Below are positions 26,717-37,143 of a stretch of 64,000 nt of DNA, one piece after another (position 1 is the stretch's first letter; every line of letters begins with the position of its first letter). The notes under the pieces were generated by a model that searched no databases, was not told the DNA's origin, and was given only the letters and a program-made list of their open reading frames with translations. The DNA comes from Limnohabitans sp. (GTDB lineage Bacteria; Pseudomonadota; Gammaproteobacteria; Burkholderiales; Burkholderiaceae_C). The stretch is taken from positions 930,001 through 994,000 of the forward strand of contig NZ_JAAVVW010000003.1 in assembly GCF_023910625.1 (NCBI RefSeq), in the 5' to 3' direction. The translations under genes and the position numbers were made by a program.

Positions 26717-27691
26717 TCAGTCGAGCTTGAGTTTTTGCTGGTCAACCACCTTTTTGTAGACCTCGAACTCGGCCTTGATCTGGGCCGTGAACTCTTCAGG
26801 CGTGTTGGCCACCACCAAAGAGCCGGTGTCGTTGATGCGCTTGGTCACACCTGGATCTTGCAAGGCCCTCTTCACGCCAGCGCTGATTTTGTCGACCACT
26901 TCCTTGGGCAAATTCTTGGGACCCAAGATGCCGTAGTAAGCCATGCGGTTGACCGGCTCCAAACCCACTTCTTTGAAGGTGGGCACGTTGGGCAACTGTG
27001 TCAGGCGCTGGGGCGCAGCGACCACGATGGGCACCAAACGGCCGGATTGGATGAACGGCAAAGCCGAAGGCAGGTTGTCAAAAATGATCGGCACTTGGCC
27101 TGCCACGGTGTCGTTCAGGGCTGGGCCCGCGCCGCGGTAGGGGATGTGGGTGATGAACGCGCCGGTCAGGCTCTTCCACAACTCGGTTTGCAGGTGACCA
27201 ATGCCGCCTGTGCCCGACGAGGCGTAAGAGTACTTGCCGGGGTTTTTACGGACTTCGGCCAAAAAGCCTGCGTAATCCTTGGCCGGAAAACTGGGGTGCA
27301 CCGCAATCACGTTGGGCGTGGCCGCAATGTTGATGATGGGGGTGAAGTCGGTCAGGACGTTGTACGGAATCTTGGGGTTGATCGCAGGGTTGGCGGCCGT
27401 GGTCGACACCGTGGCCATGCCCAAGTTGTAGCCATCGGGTGCAGCGCGGGCGGTTTCAGTCGCACCCACCACACCACCGCCACCGGCTTTGTTTTCAACG
27501 ATGACGCTTTGACCCAAAACTTTGCCTAAAGGCTCGGCAATCACGCGGGCCACGATGTCGGTCGTGCCGCCGGGTGCAAACGGCACTTGCAAGCGGATGG
27601 TTTTGTTGGGATAGGCCTGAGCCCAAACACTGCCGCTGGCCAAGACGGTCGCGGCTAAGCCGGCCACGGATACAAAAGAAAGACGCTTCAT
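26717..27691 (-). CDS. Bug-family (TctC-like) periplasmic solute-binding protein
   Basis: A 324-residue protein with a signal peptide cleaved after [11 protein letters not shown], then the Bug fold: [32 protein letters not shown] loop ([21 protein letters not shown]), [20 protein letters not shown] and [10 protein letters not shown]. Such proteins bind carboxylates for tripartite tricarboxylate transporters, but Burkholderiales carry many orphan copies, and no TctA/TctB genes are near. Ligand unknown. Confidence 0.9.
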   Translation of the reverse strand: MKRLSFVSVAGLAATVLASGSVWAQAYPNKTIRLQVPFAPGGTTDIVARVIAEPLGKVLGQSVIVENKAGGGGVVGATETARAAPDGYNLGMATVSTTAANPAINPKIPYNVLTDFTPIINIAATPNVIAVHPSFPAKDYAGFLAEVRKNPGKYSYASSGTGGIGHLQTELWKSLTGAFITHIPYRGAGPALNDTVAGQVPIIFDNLPSALPFIQSGRLVPIVVAAPQRLTQLPNVPTFKEVGLEPVNRMAYYGILGPKNLPKEVVDKISAGVKRALQDPGVTKRINDTGSLVVANTPEEFTAQIKAEFEVYKKVVDQQKLKLD

Positions 27692-27840
27692 GCAAAAAAC
27701 TCCTGAAAAAGGGGTCCATCATAGGGACAAACAGAGTATGCCGAAGTGAGGGAAACCCACAATACCAGCAAAAAACAACCTCTGAACCCGGGTGTCAGGG
27801 CCTAGTGCTGGCCCGGTGCAGGATTTGTTATCCTAGCCGA

Positions 27841-28749
27841 GTGAACTTTGCAGAACTTCTCTTTCCTGATTTTTCCTTGATCTTGTGCGGCTATTTGATT
27901 TGCCGCTTCACGGCCCTGAACCGTTCGGTGTGGCAACAAGTCGACAGCTTGGTTTATTTTTTCTTGTTTCCGGTCCTGCTGTTTCACTCGATTGTGAAAA
28001 GTCCCCTCGATGTGGTGGCCGCCTCCAGCCTGATCGGCGCGGGCTTGAGCTTGGCGGCATGCAGCATTTTGTTGTCTTACACCCTGCCCTATTGGCCCTT
28101 CATTGGCCCCCGTTTGGACCGGCGCGACCACGCCGCCAGCGCCCAAGTGGCCTTCCGATTCAACTCCTTCATTGGCATAGCGCTGGCCGAGCGCTTGGCA
28201 GGCCCCCAGGGCTTGTTGCTGATTGCCGTGCTGATTGGTTTTTGCGTGCCCTTGTTCAACATCGGGGCCGTCTGGCCCATGGCGCGCCAGGCCAACACCG
28301 GCTTTGTGCGTGAGCTGGTGCGCAACCCGCTGATCATCGCCACGGCCTCTGGCTTGGTGGCCAATTTGCTGGGCTTTCGGTTGCCCACTTGGATAGAGCC
28401 CAGCGTCAGCCGCATTGGCTCGGCGTCTTTGGCGCTGGGCTTGATGGCCGCCGGTGCCGGCATGCAGCTGGATTCTTTGCGACAAGGCAAGTTGTTGGGC
28501 AGCTCGGTGCTGTTGATCAAACACCTGATCACGCCCTTGCTGGCGCTGGGCATGTGCATGCTGTTCAAGCTTGATGCCGTCCAGTCCACCATCTTGCTGG
28601 CTTTTTCGGCGCTGCCCACGGCGTCCACCTGTTATGTGTTGGCTGCGCGCATGGGCTACAACGGGCCCTATGTCGCGGGTTTGGTCACCCTCTCCACGCT
28701 GTGCGGCATGCTGAGCCTGCCTTTTGCATTGGGCGTGCTGCGCGGTTAA
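27841..28749 (+). CDS. AEC-family permease (auxin efflux carrier type)
   Basis: A 302-residue integral membrane protein with about ten helices. FRFNSFIGIALAERLAGPQG, VCVPLFN-like FCVPLFNIGAVWPMA, RNPLIIATASGLVANLLG and LLAFSALPTASTCYVLAARMGY are characteristic of the AEC superfamily, which exports organic acids or amino acids. The start is a GTG at 27841; the frame is open further upstream, but that part is not hydrophobic and not family-like. Substrate unknown; not clearly in an operon. Confidence 0.85.
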   Translation: MNFAELLFPDFSLILCGYLICRFTALNRSVWQQVDSLVYFFLFPVLLFHSIVKSPLDVVAASSLIGAGLSLAACSILLSYTLPYWPFIGPRLDRRDHAASAQVAFRFNSFIGIALAERLAGPQGLLLIAVLIGFCVPLFNIGAVWPMARQANTGFVRELVRNPLIIATASGLVANLLGFRLPTWIEPSVSRIGSASLALGLMAAGAGMQLDSLRQGKLLGSSVLLIKHLITPLLALGMCMLFKLDAVQSTILLAFSALPTASTCYVLAARMGYNGPYVAGLVTLSTLCGMLSLPFALGVLRG

Positions 28750-28786
28750 AAACGCCTGCTCTCTCGGCTCCCTGAGGCTTTTGGCC

Positions 28787-29887
28787 TCATGCTCTTGCCA
28801 AAGACCAAGCCACTTGCTCTTGCACCACCGGATCAGGGTGCGTCGCATGTGCCTGCAGGGCCTGCCGCAAGGCCAAACGGTCAGCCGCACTGATGCGGCC
28901 CGAAGCTAGGGCATTGCCCGCCCCCAGCGCCAGGTTTCGCAACCACCGGGCGTGACCGATGCGCCGAATGGCACTGCCCGCAGTACGGCGCAAAAACTCA
29001 ACCTCATCCCATCCCAGCAGTGTTGCGATGCCCCAGCCCGCCAAACCCTCGCGGGTTTGCCAGTCGGGCACGGTGCTGGGCTGGGCAAATTTGTTCCAGG
29101 GGCACGCCAGTTGGCAGTCGTCGCAGCCGTAAATCCGGTTGCCAATCTGGGGGCGCAGCGCCTCGTCGATCGGGCCGGCGTGTTCGATCGTGAGGTAAGA
29201 AATGCAACGCCGTGCATCCAATTTGTAAGGCCCCACGATGGCCTGCGTGGGGCACAGGTCCATGCAGGCGGTGCACTGGCCGCAATGCGCCGATGTGGCA
29301 GGTGTCTCAGGCAGGGCAAAGTCGATAAACAACTCACCCAGAAAAAACATCGACCCGGCCTCGCGTGAGAGAACCAGGGTGTGTTTGCCGCGCCAACCAA
29401 GGCCGCTGCGACTTGCCAACTCGGCCTCAAGGAGCGGTGCCGAATCGGTGAACACGCGGTGCCCGAAGGGACCCGTCGCCTCCGCGATGCGGTCCTGCAG
29501 CTTTTGAAGCCGACTGCGCAAGACCTTGTGGTAATCACGGCCACGGGCATAGACCGACACCACGGCCTCCCCGGCGTGCAGGCTGCGAGCGAACTCCCGG
29601 CGCAGCCAGTCGGAGGGGGTGTTCTCGGGCAAGTAATCCATGCGGACGGTGATGACACGCACCGTGCCCGGCACCAACTCGGCGGGTCGGGCCCGTTTGA
29701 GACCGTGCTTGACCATGTAATCCATGCTGCCGTGAAAACCGGCTTCCAGCCAAGCCAATAATCCAGGCTCTGCCGAGGACAAATCGATGCCGCTCACGCC
29801 AATTTGGGACAATCCAAGCTCACGCGCCCAGACTTGGATCTGGGACCACAGTTCATGAAGGTCGATTTGAGTACGTTGAGCAGTCAC
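28787..29887 (-). CDS. queG: epoxyqueuosine reductase
   Basis: A 366-residue cobalamin/Fe-S enzyme that performs the last step of queuosine synthesis on tRNA. Ferredoxin-like motifs CGQCTACMDLCPTQAI and CDDCQLACPWN bind two 4Fe-4S clusters; the N-terminal DUF1730 part shows FHGSMDYM and YARGRDYHKVLR. The C-terminal HEAT-like helices (RWLRNLALGAGNAL, DPVVQEQVAWSLARA) contact tRNA in the family. The start appears to be GTG 29887, which overlaps the divergent tsaE start. Confidence 0.92.
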   Translation of the reverse strand: MTAQRTQIDLHELWSQIQVWARELGLSQIGVSGIDLSSAEPGLLAWLEAGFHGSMDYMVKHGLKRARPAELVPGTVRVITVRMDYLPENTPSDWLRREFARSLHAGEAVVSVYARGRDYHKVLRSRLQKLQDRIAEATGPFGHRVFTDSAPLLEAELASRSGLGWRGKHTLVLSREAGSMFFLGELFIDFALPETPATSAHCGQCTACMDLCPTQAIVGPYKLDARRCISYLTIEHAGPIDEALRPQIGNRIYGCDDCQLACPWNKFAQPSTVPDWQTREGLAGWGIATLLGWDEVEFLRRTAGSAIRRIGHARWLRNLALGAGNALASGRISAADRLALRQALQAHATHPDPVVQEQVAWSLARA

Positions 29888-30424
29888 CCGCCGATTGTAG
29901 GAAGCCCCAACACGACGCTGGCATGGGAAGGGCTGTGGCCGGACGAATCCGCCACCCAGGCTTTTGCCCAGTCACTGGCCAGCCAGCTTCAGAAGTGGAC
30001 GGGCGGGCGCGATGCCCGCATTGAATTGCGGGGCAATCTGGGTACAGGCAAGACCACCCTGGTGCGCCACCTGTTGCGTGCGGCCGGGGTGCAAGGGCGC
30101 ATCAAAAGCCCGACCTATGCCGTGGTCGAGCCCCACCAAGTGGGCTCGGGCGAGGCCGCCTGGCCCATTTGGCATTTCGACTTTTACCGGTTCAACGACC
30201 CGCAAGAGTGGGAAGATGCCGGTTTTCGCGACATCTTTGCAGGCCCCGGACTCAAGCTTATGGAATGGCCCGACAAGGTAGCCGGGCAATTGCCTTGCGC
30301 CGATTGGTACATCACACTTGCGGCCATGGACGAACACAGCCGCCACGTGCACATCTGCGCCGGAACACCGCAAGGACTGAGTTGGTTACAAGCCTGGATC
30401 GGGAGTGCCCAAGATGAAAACTGA
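29855..30424 (+). CDS. tsaE: tRNA threonylcarbamoyladenosine ATPase TsaE
   Basis: A 189-residue P-loop protein: Walker A GNLGTGKTTLVRHLLRA, SPTYAVVEPH, and WHFDFYRFNDPQEWEDAGFRD (Walker B-like region) are classic TsaE. It powers turnover of the TsaB-TsaD complex that makes t6A37 in ANN-decoding tRNAs. The N-terminus is uncertain; the ATG at 29855 gives a 33-base head-to-head overlap with queG, and TTG codons at 29867 or 29876 are alternatives. amiC begins within its last codons. Confidence 0.9.
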   Translation: MKVDLSTLSSHPPIVGSPNTTLAWEGLWPDESATQAFAQSLASQLQKWTGGRDARIELRGNLGTGKTTLVRHLLRAAGVQGRIKSPTYAVVEPHQVGSGEAAWPIWHFDFYRFNDPQEWEDAGFRDIFAGPGLKLMEWPDKVAGQLPCADWYITLAAMDEHSRHVHICAGTPQGLSWLQAWIGSAQDEN

Positions 30425-31820
30425 CCGCCGCCGTCTGCTCAAGGCGGGGTTTTTGGCGCTGAATCTGAGGGCAACACAACTGGCCCGGGGGGCCACCATG
30501 TTGGCCGTGCGCATTTGGCCTGCCCCCGATTACAGCCGGGTCACGCTGGAATCAGACACCCCGCTCAAAACCACACAAACCTTTGTCGCCACCCCTCCCC
30601 GCTTGGCAGTGGACATTGAAGGCATGCAATTGAACGCGGCCATGCGTGAGCTGGTCGGCAAAGTGCAAGCTTCCGACCCCAACATCGCAGGCATTCGGGT
30701 GGGCCAATACAACGCCAACGTGGTGCGCATCGTGATCGACCTCAAGCAGCCAATCACGCCCCAGGTTTTCAGCCTGCAACCAGTTGCCGCTTACGCGCAC
30801 CGGCTGGTGCTCGACCTCTACCCGCTACAGGCCATTGACCCGCTGGAACAGTTGATCCAGCAACGCATGGCGTCAACAGCGTCTCAGCCAGCTCCGGGGC
30901 TTGGGGGCCCATCAGCTCAGGTCAACGACCCTTTGGGCGAACTGATGGCCCGACACAACCAATCCGCTGCTGGAGCGCAAAAGTCTGTGCCCCCGCCGCC
31001 CGCAGCTTCCACGCGACGACAGGACATGCTGCCTGCGCCCGACACGTTCATCGACTCCCCTGGGCGAGCCCACAGGTCTTTGCCGCCAGAGCGGACCGAT
31101 CGCCTGATCGTGGTCGCATTGGACCCCGGCCACGGCGGAGAAGATCCGGGTGCCATTGGACCTGGCGGCACGCGTGAAAAAGATGTGGTGCTCAACATCG
31201 CCAAAATGCTGCGCGACCGCATCAATGCCAGCAGCGTCAACGGCAACCCCATGCGCGCTTACCTGACACGGGAAGCCGATTTTTTTGTCCCCTTGCATCT
31301 ACGGGTACAAAAAGCCCGGCGTGTCCAGGCCGACCTGTTTGTCAGCATCCATGCCGACGCCTTTTTCACCCCCCAAGCGCGTGGTGCCAGCGTCTATGCC
31401 CTTAGCCAGGGCGCAGCCAGTAGTGCCGCCGCCCGCTGGATGGCCCAAAAGGAAAACAAGGCCGATTTGATCGGCGGCATGAACCTCAATGGTCAGGACA
31501 ACCAACTTCAGCGAGCTTTGCTGGACATGAGCACAGCTGCGCAAATCAAGGACAGCTTGCAATTGGGGGGGAGTTTGCTGCGCGAAATCGGCAGCGTGGG
31601 CCGGCTGCACAAGCCTCGGGTGGAACAAGCGGGTTTTGCCGTTCTCAAAGCCCCAGACATGCCCAGCGTGCTGGTTGAGACCGCCTTCATCAGCAACCCC
31701 GAAGAAGAAGAAAAGCTGCGCAGCGAGGCCTACCAAAAGCAACTGACCGAAGCCTTGATGCGGGGCATCCAGCAGTACTTTGCGCGCAATCCGCCACTGG
31801 CTCGGCACCGGGGCATCTAG
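30414..31820 (+). CDS. amiC: N-acetylmuramoyl-L-alanine amidase with AMIN domain
   Basis: A 468-residue periplasmic amidase. A twin-arginine-type signal (DRRRLLKAGFLALNL) precedes an AMIN domain (about 35-150) that targets peptidoglycan at the septum, a variable Pro/Gln linker, and an Amidase_3 domain with zinc ligands in LDPGHGGEDPGA, GTREKDV and VSIHADAF plus the catalytic Glu in VLVETAFISNPEEE. It cleaves the peptide from MurNAc during daughter-cell separation. The ATG at 30414 has GGGAG eight bases upstream; a GTG at 30405 is less likely. Overlaps tsaE. Confidence 0.92.
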   Translation: MKTDRRRLLKAGFLALNLRATQLARGATMLAVRIWPAPDYSRVTLESDTPLKTTQTFVATPPRLAVDIEGMQLNAAMRELVGKVQASDPNIAGIRVGQYNANVVRIVIDLKQPITPQVFSLQPVAAYAHRLVLDLYPLQAIDPLEQLIQQRMASTASQPAPGLGGPSAQVNDPLGELMARHNQSAAGAQKSVPPPPAASTRRQDMLPAPDTFIDSPGRAHRSLPPERTDRLIVVALDPGHGGEDPGAIGPGGTREKDVVLNIAKMLRDRINASSVNGNPMRAYLTREADFFVPLHLRVQKARRVQADLFVSIHADAFFTPQARGASVYALSQGAASSAAARWMAQKENKADLIGGMNLNGQDNQLQRALLDMSTAAQIKDSLQLGGSLLREIGSVGRLHKPRVEQAGFAVLKAPDMPSVLVETAFISNPEEEEKLRSEAYQKQLTEALMRGIQQYFARNPPLARHRGI

Positions 31821-31835
31821 CCCCAGACGGGCAGA

Positions 31836-32474
31836 TCAAGACGCCTGACGCGCCTTCCAGGCCCCGAATACGGCGATCAGGCCCGGCACAATGATCAGCG
31901 CCCAAATGATCTTGCTCAGGTGCTCTTGCACGATGGGCAGATTGCCAAACAGGTAACCCACCGACAGCAGGCCCACCACCCAGATCACCGCCCCCACCAC
32001 ATTGAAGTAGGTGAATTTGCTGCGCGTCATCTCGGCCACGCCCGCCACAAAGGGCACAAAGGTGCGCACAAACGGCATGAAGCGCGCCAGGATGATGGTG
32101 ATGCCGCCATATTTCTCGTAAAACGCGTGGGCTTGGTCAAAACCCCGGCGACTGAAAAACCGCGACTCCTCCCATTGGAAAACCCGGGGGCCAAAGTAGC
32201 GCCCTATCGTGTAATTCATCTGGTCACCCAATATCGCTGCAGCCAACAACAAACCCATGACCAAAGGCAAACTCATCAAGCCTGCACCACACATGGCTCC
32301 CACGATGAAGAGCAAGGAGTCGCCAGGCAAAAAAGGCATGATGACCACACCCGTTTCGACAAAAATGATGAGGAACAACAGGGCGTAAACCCAAGCCCCG
32401 TGTTGGGCGACAAAGGCCTCCAGATAGCGGTCTACATGGAGAATGAAATCGATTAGTTGCTGCAAGATGTCCAT
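31836..32474 (-). CDS. DedA/SNARE-associated family membrane protein
   Basis: A 212-residue DedA protein with the conserved FVETGVVIMPFLPGDSLLF, a central YTIGRYFGPRVF, and GGITIILARFMPFVRTFVPFVAGV with the essential acidic and Arg residues. DedA proteins are now regarded as lipid scramblases or undecaprenyl-phosphate carriers dependent on proton motive force; which one applies here cannot be told. It is inserted on the opposite strand between amiC and mutL. Confidence 0.9.
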   Translation of the reverse strand: MDILQQLIDFILHVDRYLEAFVAQHGAWVYALLFLIIFVETGVVIMPFLPGDSLLFIVGAMCGAGLMSLPLVMGLLLAAAILGDQMNYTIGRYFGPRVFQWEESRFFSRRGFDQAHAFYEKYGGITIILARFMPFVRTFVPFVAGVAEMTRSKFTYFNVVGAVIWVVGLLSVGYLFGNLPIVQEHLSKIIWALIIVPGLIAVFGAWKARQAS

Positions 32475-32526
32475 GCGCCGATTATCACCGGACTCACCCA
32501 GTCACCAGACACCCTAAAATCTGTGC

Positions 32527-34542
32527 GTGACCCACCAACAGACCCCGACCCCCGCGCGCCGCCCCATCCGCGAACTCCCCGATGAACTGATCAGCCAGAT
32601 CGCCGCTGGCGAGGTGGTGGAGCGCCCTGCCTCGGTGGTGCGCGAGTTGGTGGACAACGCCATGGACGCGGGCGCACAAAGCATCACGCTGCGCCTGATG
32701 AGTGGCGGAACGCGGCTGATTTCGGTCGAGGACGACGGTGGTGGCATCGCCCCGGACGAGCTGGCCACCGCCCTGAAACGCCACGCCACCAGCAAGATCG
32801 GTAACCTGGACGACCTCGAATCGGTCATGACCCTGGGCTTTCGGGGCGAAGCCCTGGCTGCCATCAATTCGGTGTCCGAGTTCACGCTGCTCTCGCGCAT
32901 GGACGGCCAGCCCACCGCCTTTGCACTGGACGGCCGCACGGGCGAGATCCGCCCAGCCGCTCGCGCTGTGGGCACCACGGTGGAGGTGAAGGAGTTGTTT
33001 TTTTCGACCCCGGCGCGCCGCAAATTTTTGAAAAGCGACAGCACCGAGCTGGCGCATTGCATTGAAGCGGTGCGCCGCCACGCCCTGGCCCGCCCAGATG
33101 TGGGCTTTGCCATCTGGCACGAGGGCAAGCTGGTGGAGCAGTGGCGGGTGCACCCTGGCGCGGCAGGCCTGGCGCAGCGCCTGGCCGATGTGCTGGGCGA
33201 AGAGTTTGTGGCCCAGTCCATCCCCATTGAATACCACGCCGGGCCGCTCAAAGTGATGGGCCGCGCCGGTTTGCCCGACGCCGCGCGCTCACGCCCCGAC
33301 CACCAGTTTGCTTATGTGAACGGCCGTTTTGTGCGCGACAAAGTGGTCATGCACGGTGCCCGCAGCGCCTACGAAGACGTGCTGCACGGCCACAAACAAC
33401 CGGCTTACGCGCTGTTCATGCAAATCGACCCCACCCTGGTGGACGTGAACGTGCACCCGACCAAGATTGAGGTGCGCTTTCGCGACAGCCGCGCGGTGCA
33501 CCAGGCCGTGCGGCATGCGCTTGAAAACGCGCTGGCCGCACCGCGCTCGCATAACCTGAGCGATGCGCCTGCCCTACCTGCCAGCGACTTCGACCTGAAG
33601 GCCCCCGCCGCCAAAGCCCTGCCCGAATCGGCCGCCTGGCAGCAAGGCGGCATGGCTTTCGAGCGCCCTGGCCCTTCGACTTTTTCGGGCCCCGGCTACA
33701 AACCGGCGGATTTTGTGCGCCCCCGTGTGGATGGCGAACAAGCCATGTCCGACCTGAAGGCGCTGTGGAACCCACCTGAGCGCAGCGAGGACCCGAGCGA
33801 TCAAAGGCGCAACGAAGACCTGAGCGTTCAAGAACGCAACGCGCCCAATTGGCTTCAGGAGGCCCCCAAAGAAACAGCGCCCGGCCCGGCGGGTGCAATG
33901 CCCCGCCCCACAAGCCCCTTGGCCGCCCCCGCCCCCCTGCCCGATGGCGACTGGCCGCTGGGCCGCGCCATCGCGCAACTGCAAGGCGTCTACATCCTGG
34001 CCGAAAACAAGCAAGGCCTGGTGGTGGTGGACATGCACGCGGCGCACGAGCGCATCGTGTACGAACGCCTCAAAAACCAACTCAACACCACGGAAGCCTC
34101 GCGCATCACCAGCCAGCCTCTCTTGATCCCCGCCACCTTTGCTGCCACCCCCAACGAAGTGGCCACCGCCGAAGCCTGCGCCGAGGTACTGGACCAGTTG
34201 GGGCTGGAAATCTCACCCCTGTCGGCCAAAACCCTGGCCGTGCGCGCCGTGCCCACCAGCTTGGCGCAAGGCGACGCGGTGGAACTGGCGCGCAGCGTGT
34301 TGGCCGAGTTGGCCCAGCACGACGCCAGCACCGTGGTGCAACGCGCCCAAAATGAAATTTTGGCCACCATGGCCTGCCACGGCGCGGTGCGTGCCAACCG
34401 CCGCCTGACGCTCGATGAAATGAACGGCTTGCTGCGCCAGATGGAAGACACCGAACGCTCTGACCAATGCAACCACGGTCGTCCCACTTGGCGGCAGATG
34501 CCGATGCGCGATCTGGACGCCCTGTTCCTGCGGGGACGCTGA
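32527..34542 (+). CDS. mutL: DNA mismatch repair protein MutL with endonuclease motif
   Basis: A 671-residue MutL. The GHKL ATPase motifs are ELVDNAMDAGA, EDDGGGI and TLGFRGEAL in the first 120 residues; DVNVHPTKIEVRF follows near 315. The C-terminal dimerisation domain carries DMHAAHERIVYE, the variant DQHA(X)2E(X)4E metal-binding motif of MutL proteins that nick DNA themselves, with ACHGAVRA and CNHGRPT. So repair here is probably MutH-independent. The interdomain linker contains a 27-base tandem repeat (33780-33841). The start is GTG 32527. The stop overlaps the next ATG. Confidence 0.93.
   Translation: MTHQQTPTPARRPIRELPDELISQIAAGEVVERPASVVRELVDNAMDAGAQSITLRLMSGGTRLISVEDDGGGIAPDELATALKRHATSKIGNLDDLESVMTLGFRGEALAAINSVSEFTLLSRMDGQPTAFALDGRTGEIRPAARAVGTTVEVKELFFSTPARRKFLKSDSTELAHCIEAVRRHALARPDVGFAIWHEGKLVEQWRVHPGAAGLAQRLADVLGEEFVAQSIPIEYHAGPLKVMGRAGLPDAARSRPDHQFAYVNGRFVRDKVVMHGARSAYEDVLHGHKQPAYALFMQIDPTLVDVNVHPTKIEVRFRDSRAVHQAVRHALENALAAPRSHNLSDAPALPASDFDLKAPAAKALPESAAWQQGGMAFERPGPSTFSGPGYKPADFVRPRVDGEQAMSDLKALWNPPERSEDPSDQRRNEDLSVQERNAPNWLQEAPKETAPGPAGAMPRPTSPLAAPAPLPDGDWPLGRAIAQLQGVYILAENKQGLVVVDMHAAHERIVYERLKNQLNTTEASRITSQPLLIPATFAATPNEVATAEACAEVLDQLGLEISPLSAKTLAVRAVPTSLAQGDAVELARSVLAELAQHDASTVVQRAQNEILATMACHGAVRANRRLTLDEMNGLLRQMEDTERSDQCNHGRPTWRQMPMRDLDALFLRGR
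33780..33841. repeat. 27-base tandem repeat in the mutL linker
   Basis: Unit 1 spans 33780-33806 (starting GCGCAGCGAGGACCCGAGCG), unit 2 spans 33807-33833 (GCGCAACGAAGACCTGAGCG), and a third begins at 33834 (ACGCAACG). Units 1 and 2 differ at a handful of positions. Encoded peptide units are nine residues (RSEDPSDQR, then RNEDLSVQE). Being a multiple of three, copy changes would alter linker length without frameshift. Confidence 0.7.
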
Positions 34543-35764
34543 TGCACCCCCAACTCATCGTGCTGTTGCTGGCTCTGCTGCTGGGCCTGCAACCTGTCAC
34601 CACCGACCTGTATCTGCCCGCGCTGCCCGCCATCACCGAAAGCTTTGGGGCGAGCATGGGCCAGGCCCAATTGACGCTCTCAGCCTTGCTGCTGGCGTTT
34701 GGCCTGTCGCAACTGGTTTGGGGGCCGCTGTCTGACCGATTCGGCCGAAGGCCCATCTTGCTGTGGGGCATGGCCGCTTACGTGCTGGCTTCGATGGCCT
34801 GTGCGCTGGCCCCCAACATGGCCTGGCTGATTGCAGGACGCGCCTTGCAAGGCGTGGCCATGGGCGCAGGCGTCATGGCTGCTCGCGCCGTGGTGCGCGA
34901 CTTGTACCCCCCGGCGCAAGGGCTGCACATCATGTCGAAAGCACTCACCGGACTGGGCCTCATCGCCTGCACCTGCGCGCCCATTGGCGGCGTACTGACC
35001 GACTGGCTAGGCTGGCGTGTGTCCTTGCTTGGTTTGGCCATGTTCGGGGCCCTCACCTTCGTCCTGCTGTTGTGGCGCTTTGAAGAAACCCTGGTGCGAC
35101 CCAACCCCCACGCCCTGCAGTTGCGCCACCTGTGGCTGGCCAACCGTGACATCCTGCGTCACCCCACGTTCCGAGCCTGGTGCGCACTGTCTTCGGGCTC
35201 TTACCTTGGCCTGTTCACCTTTTTGGCTTCTTCGGCCTTTGTATTCACACGCAGCATGGCCTACAGCACCACGGCCTATGGTTTATTCATGCTCAGCATG
35301 TCCCTAGCCTATATTGCGGGTACCTTCTGGTGCCGCTGGATGTTGCGCCGCACCAGCGTGCAACGCACAGTGGGCATTGCTGCCATCCTCACCCTGGCAG
35401 GTGGGGTCAGTATGGCAGCGCTGGCCCATGCCGGTCAGGGCCAAGCCTGGTACGGCGCGTCCTGCGTGCTGGGCCCCACTTACCTGTTCATGCTGGGCCA
35501 CGGCGTGCACCAGCCCTGTGGGCAAAGCGGAGCTGTTGCACCGTTTCCGCAACGGGCGGGCACGGCCTCGGCGCTGAACGGTTTCTTGATGATGTTGGGC
35601 GCTTTCTTGATGGGGGGCTGGCTGGGTACACAAATGGACGATCCGGTCATGGCACTGGCACACGGCCTGCTGCTGTGGAGCGTGTTCATCAGTGTTGTCG
35701 CCTGGACCTTGGTGCAACGCCACGGTCGTCCCTTGTCCATGGCCACCCCCGACAAGGCCCCGAA

Positions 35765-35768
<4 letters not shown>
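34542..35768 (+). CDS. Bcr/CflA family drug-resistance MFS exporter
   Basis: A 408-residue, 12-helix major facilitator. It shows [15 protein letters not shown] near the start, [19 protein letters not shown] (MFS motif A) and [14 protein letters not shown], as in Bcr/CflA proteins that export bicyclomycin, chloramphenicol or similar compounds by proton antiport. The actual substrate is unknown. The ATG at 34542 shares a base with the mutL stop, and the stop overlaps the miaA ATG, so mutL, this gene and miaA look like one unit. Confidence 0.88.
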
Positions 35769-36735
<967 letters not shown>

Positions 36736-36739
<4 letters not shown>

Positions 36740-37143
36740 TCATGGGCGTCTTTACGCCGACCGCTTTTGATTTTGGACTGAATCGATTTGCCTTCCAGCC
36801 GTCTTTGCACCGAGCCATATGTGGGTTTCGTCGCCTTGCGGTCTTTGGGGGGCTTGGCGTACAGGTCCAGCGTTTCATACAGCCGTGCCCAGGCATCCAC
36901 CCGGTTGGCCTCTTGTGTGCGGTGTCGCTGGGCCTTGAGGATGAACACGCCCTCCAAAGTCAGACGGCTGTCACCCGACTGCAACCAGCGCTGTTTGACG
37001 TCGTCCGGCAAGGACGAGCCCGCCACGTCAAATCGCAGCTGGATGGCGCTGGAGACCTTGTTGACGTTTTGCCCACCCGGGCCTTGCGCCCGGATGGCGC
37101 TCAGCTCGACCTCGGCGTCGTCGATGTGAAGGGCGTGCTTCAT
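36736..37143 (-). CDS. arfB: ribosome-rescue peptidyl-tRNA hydrolase ArfB
   Basis: A 135-residue protein with the release-factor GGQ motif ([21 protein letters not shown]) and a basic C-terminal tail ([29 protein letters not shown]) that enters the empty mRNA channel. It frees ribosomes stalled at the end of broken mRNAs. Length and tail agree with ArfB (YaeJ) rather than a truncated RF2. It starts just past the hipA stop at 37140 (small overlap). Confidence 0.92.
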
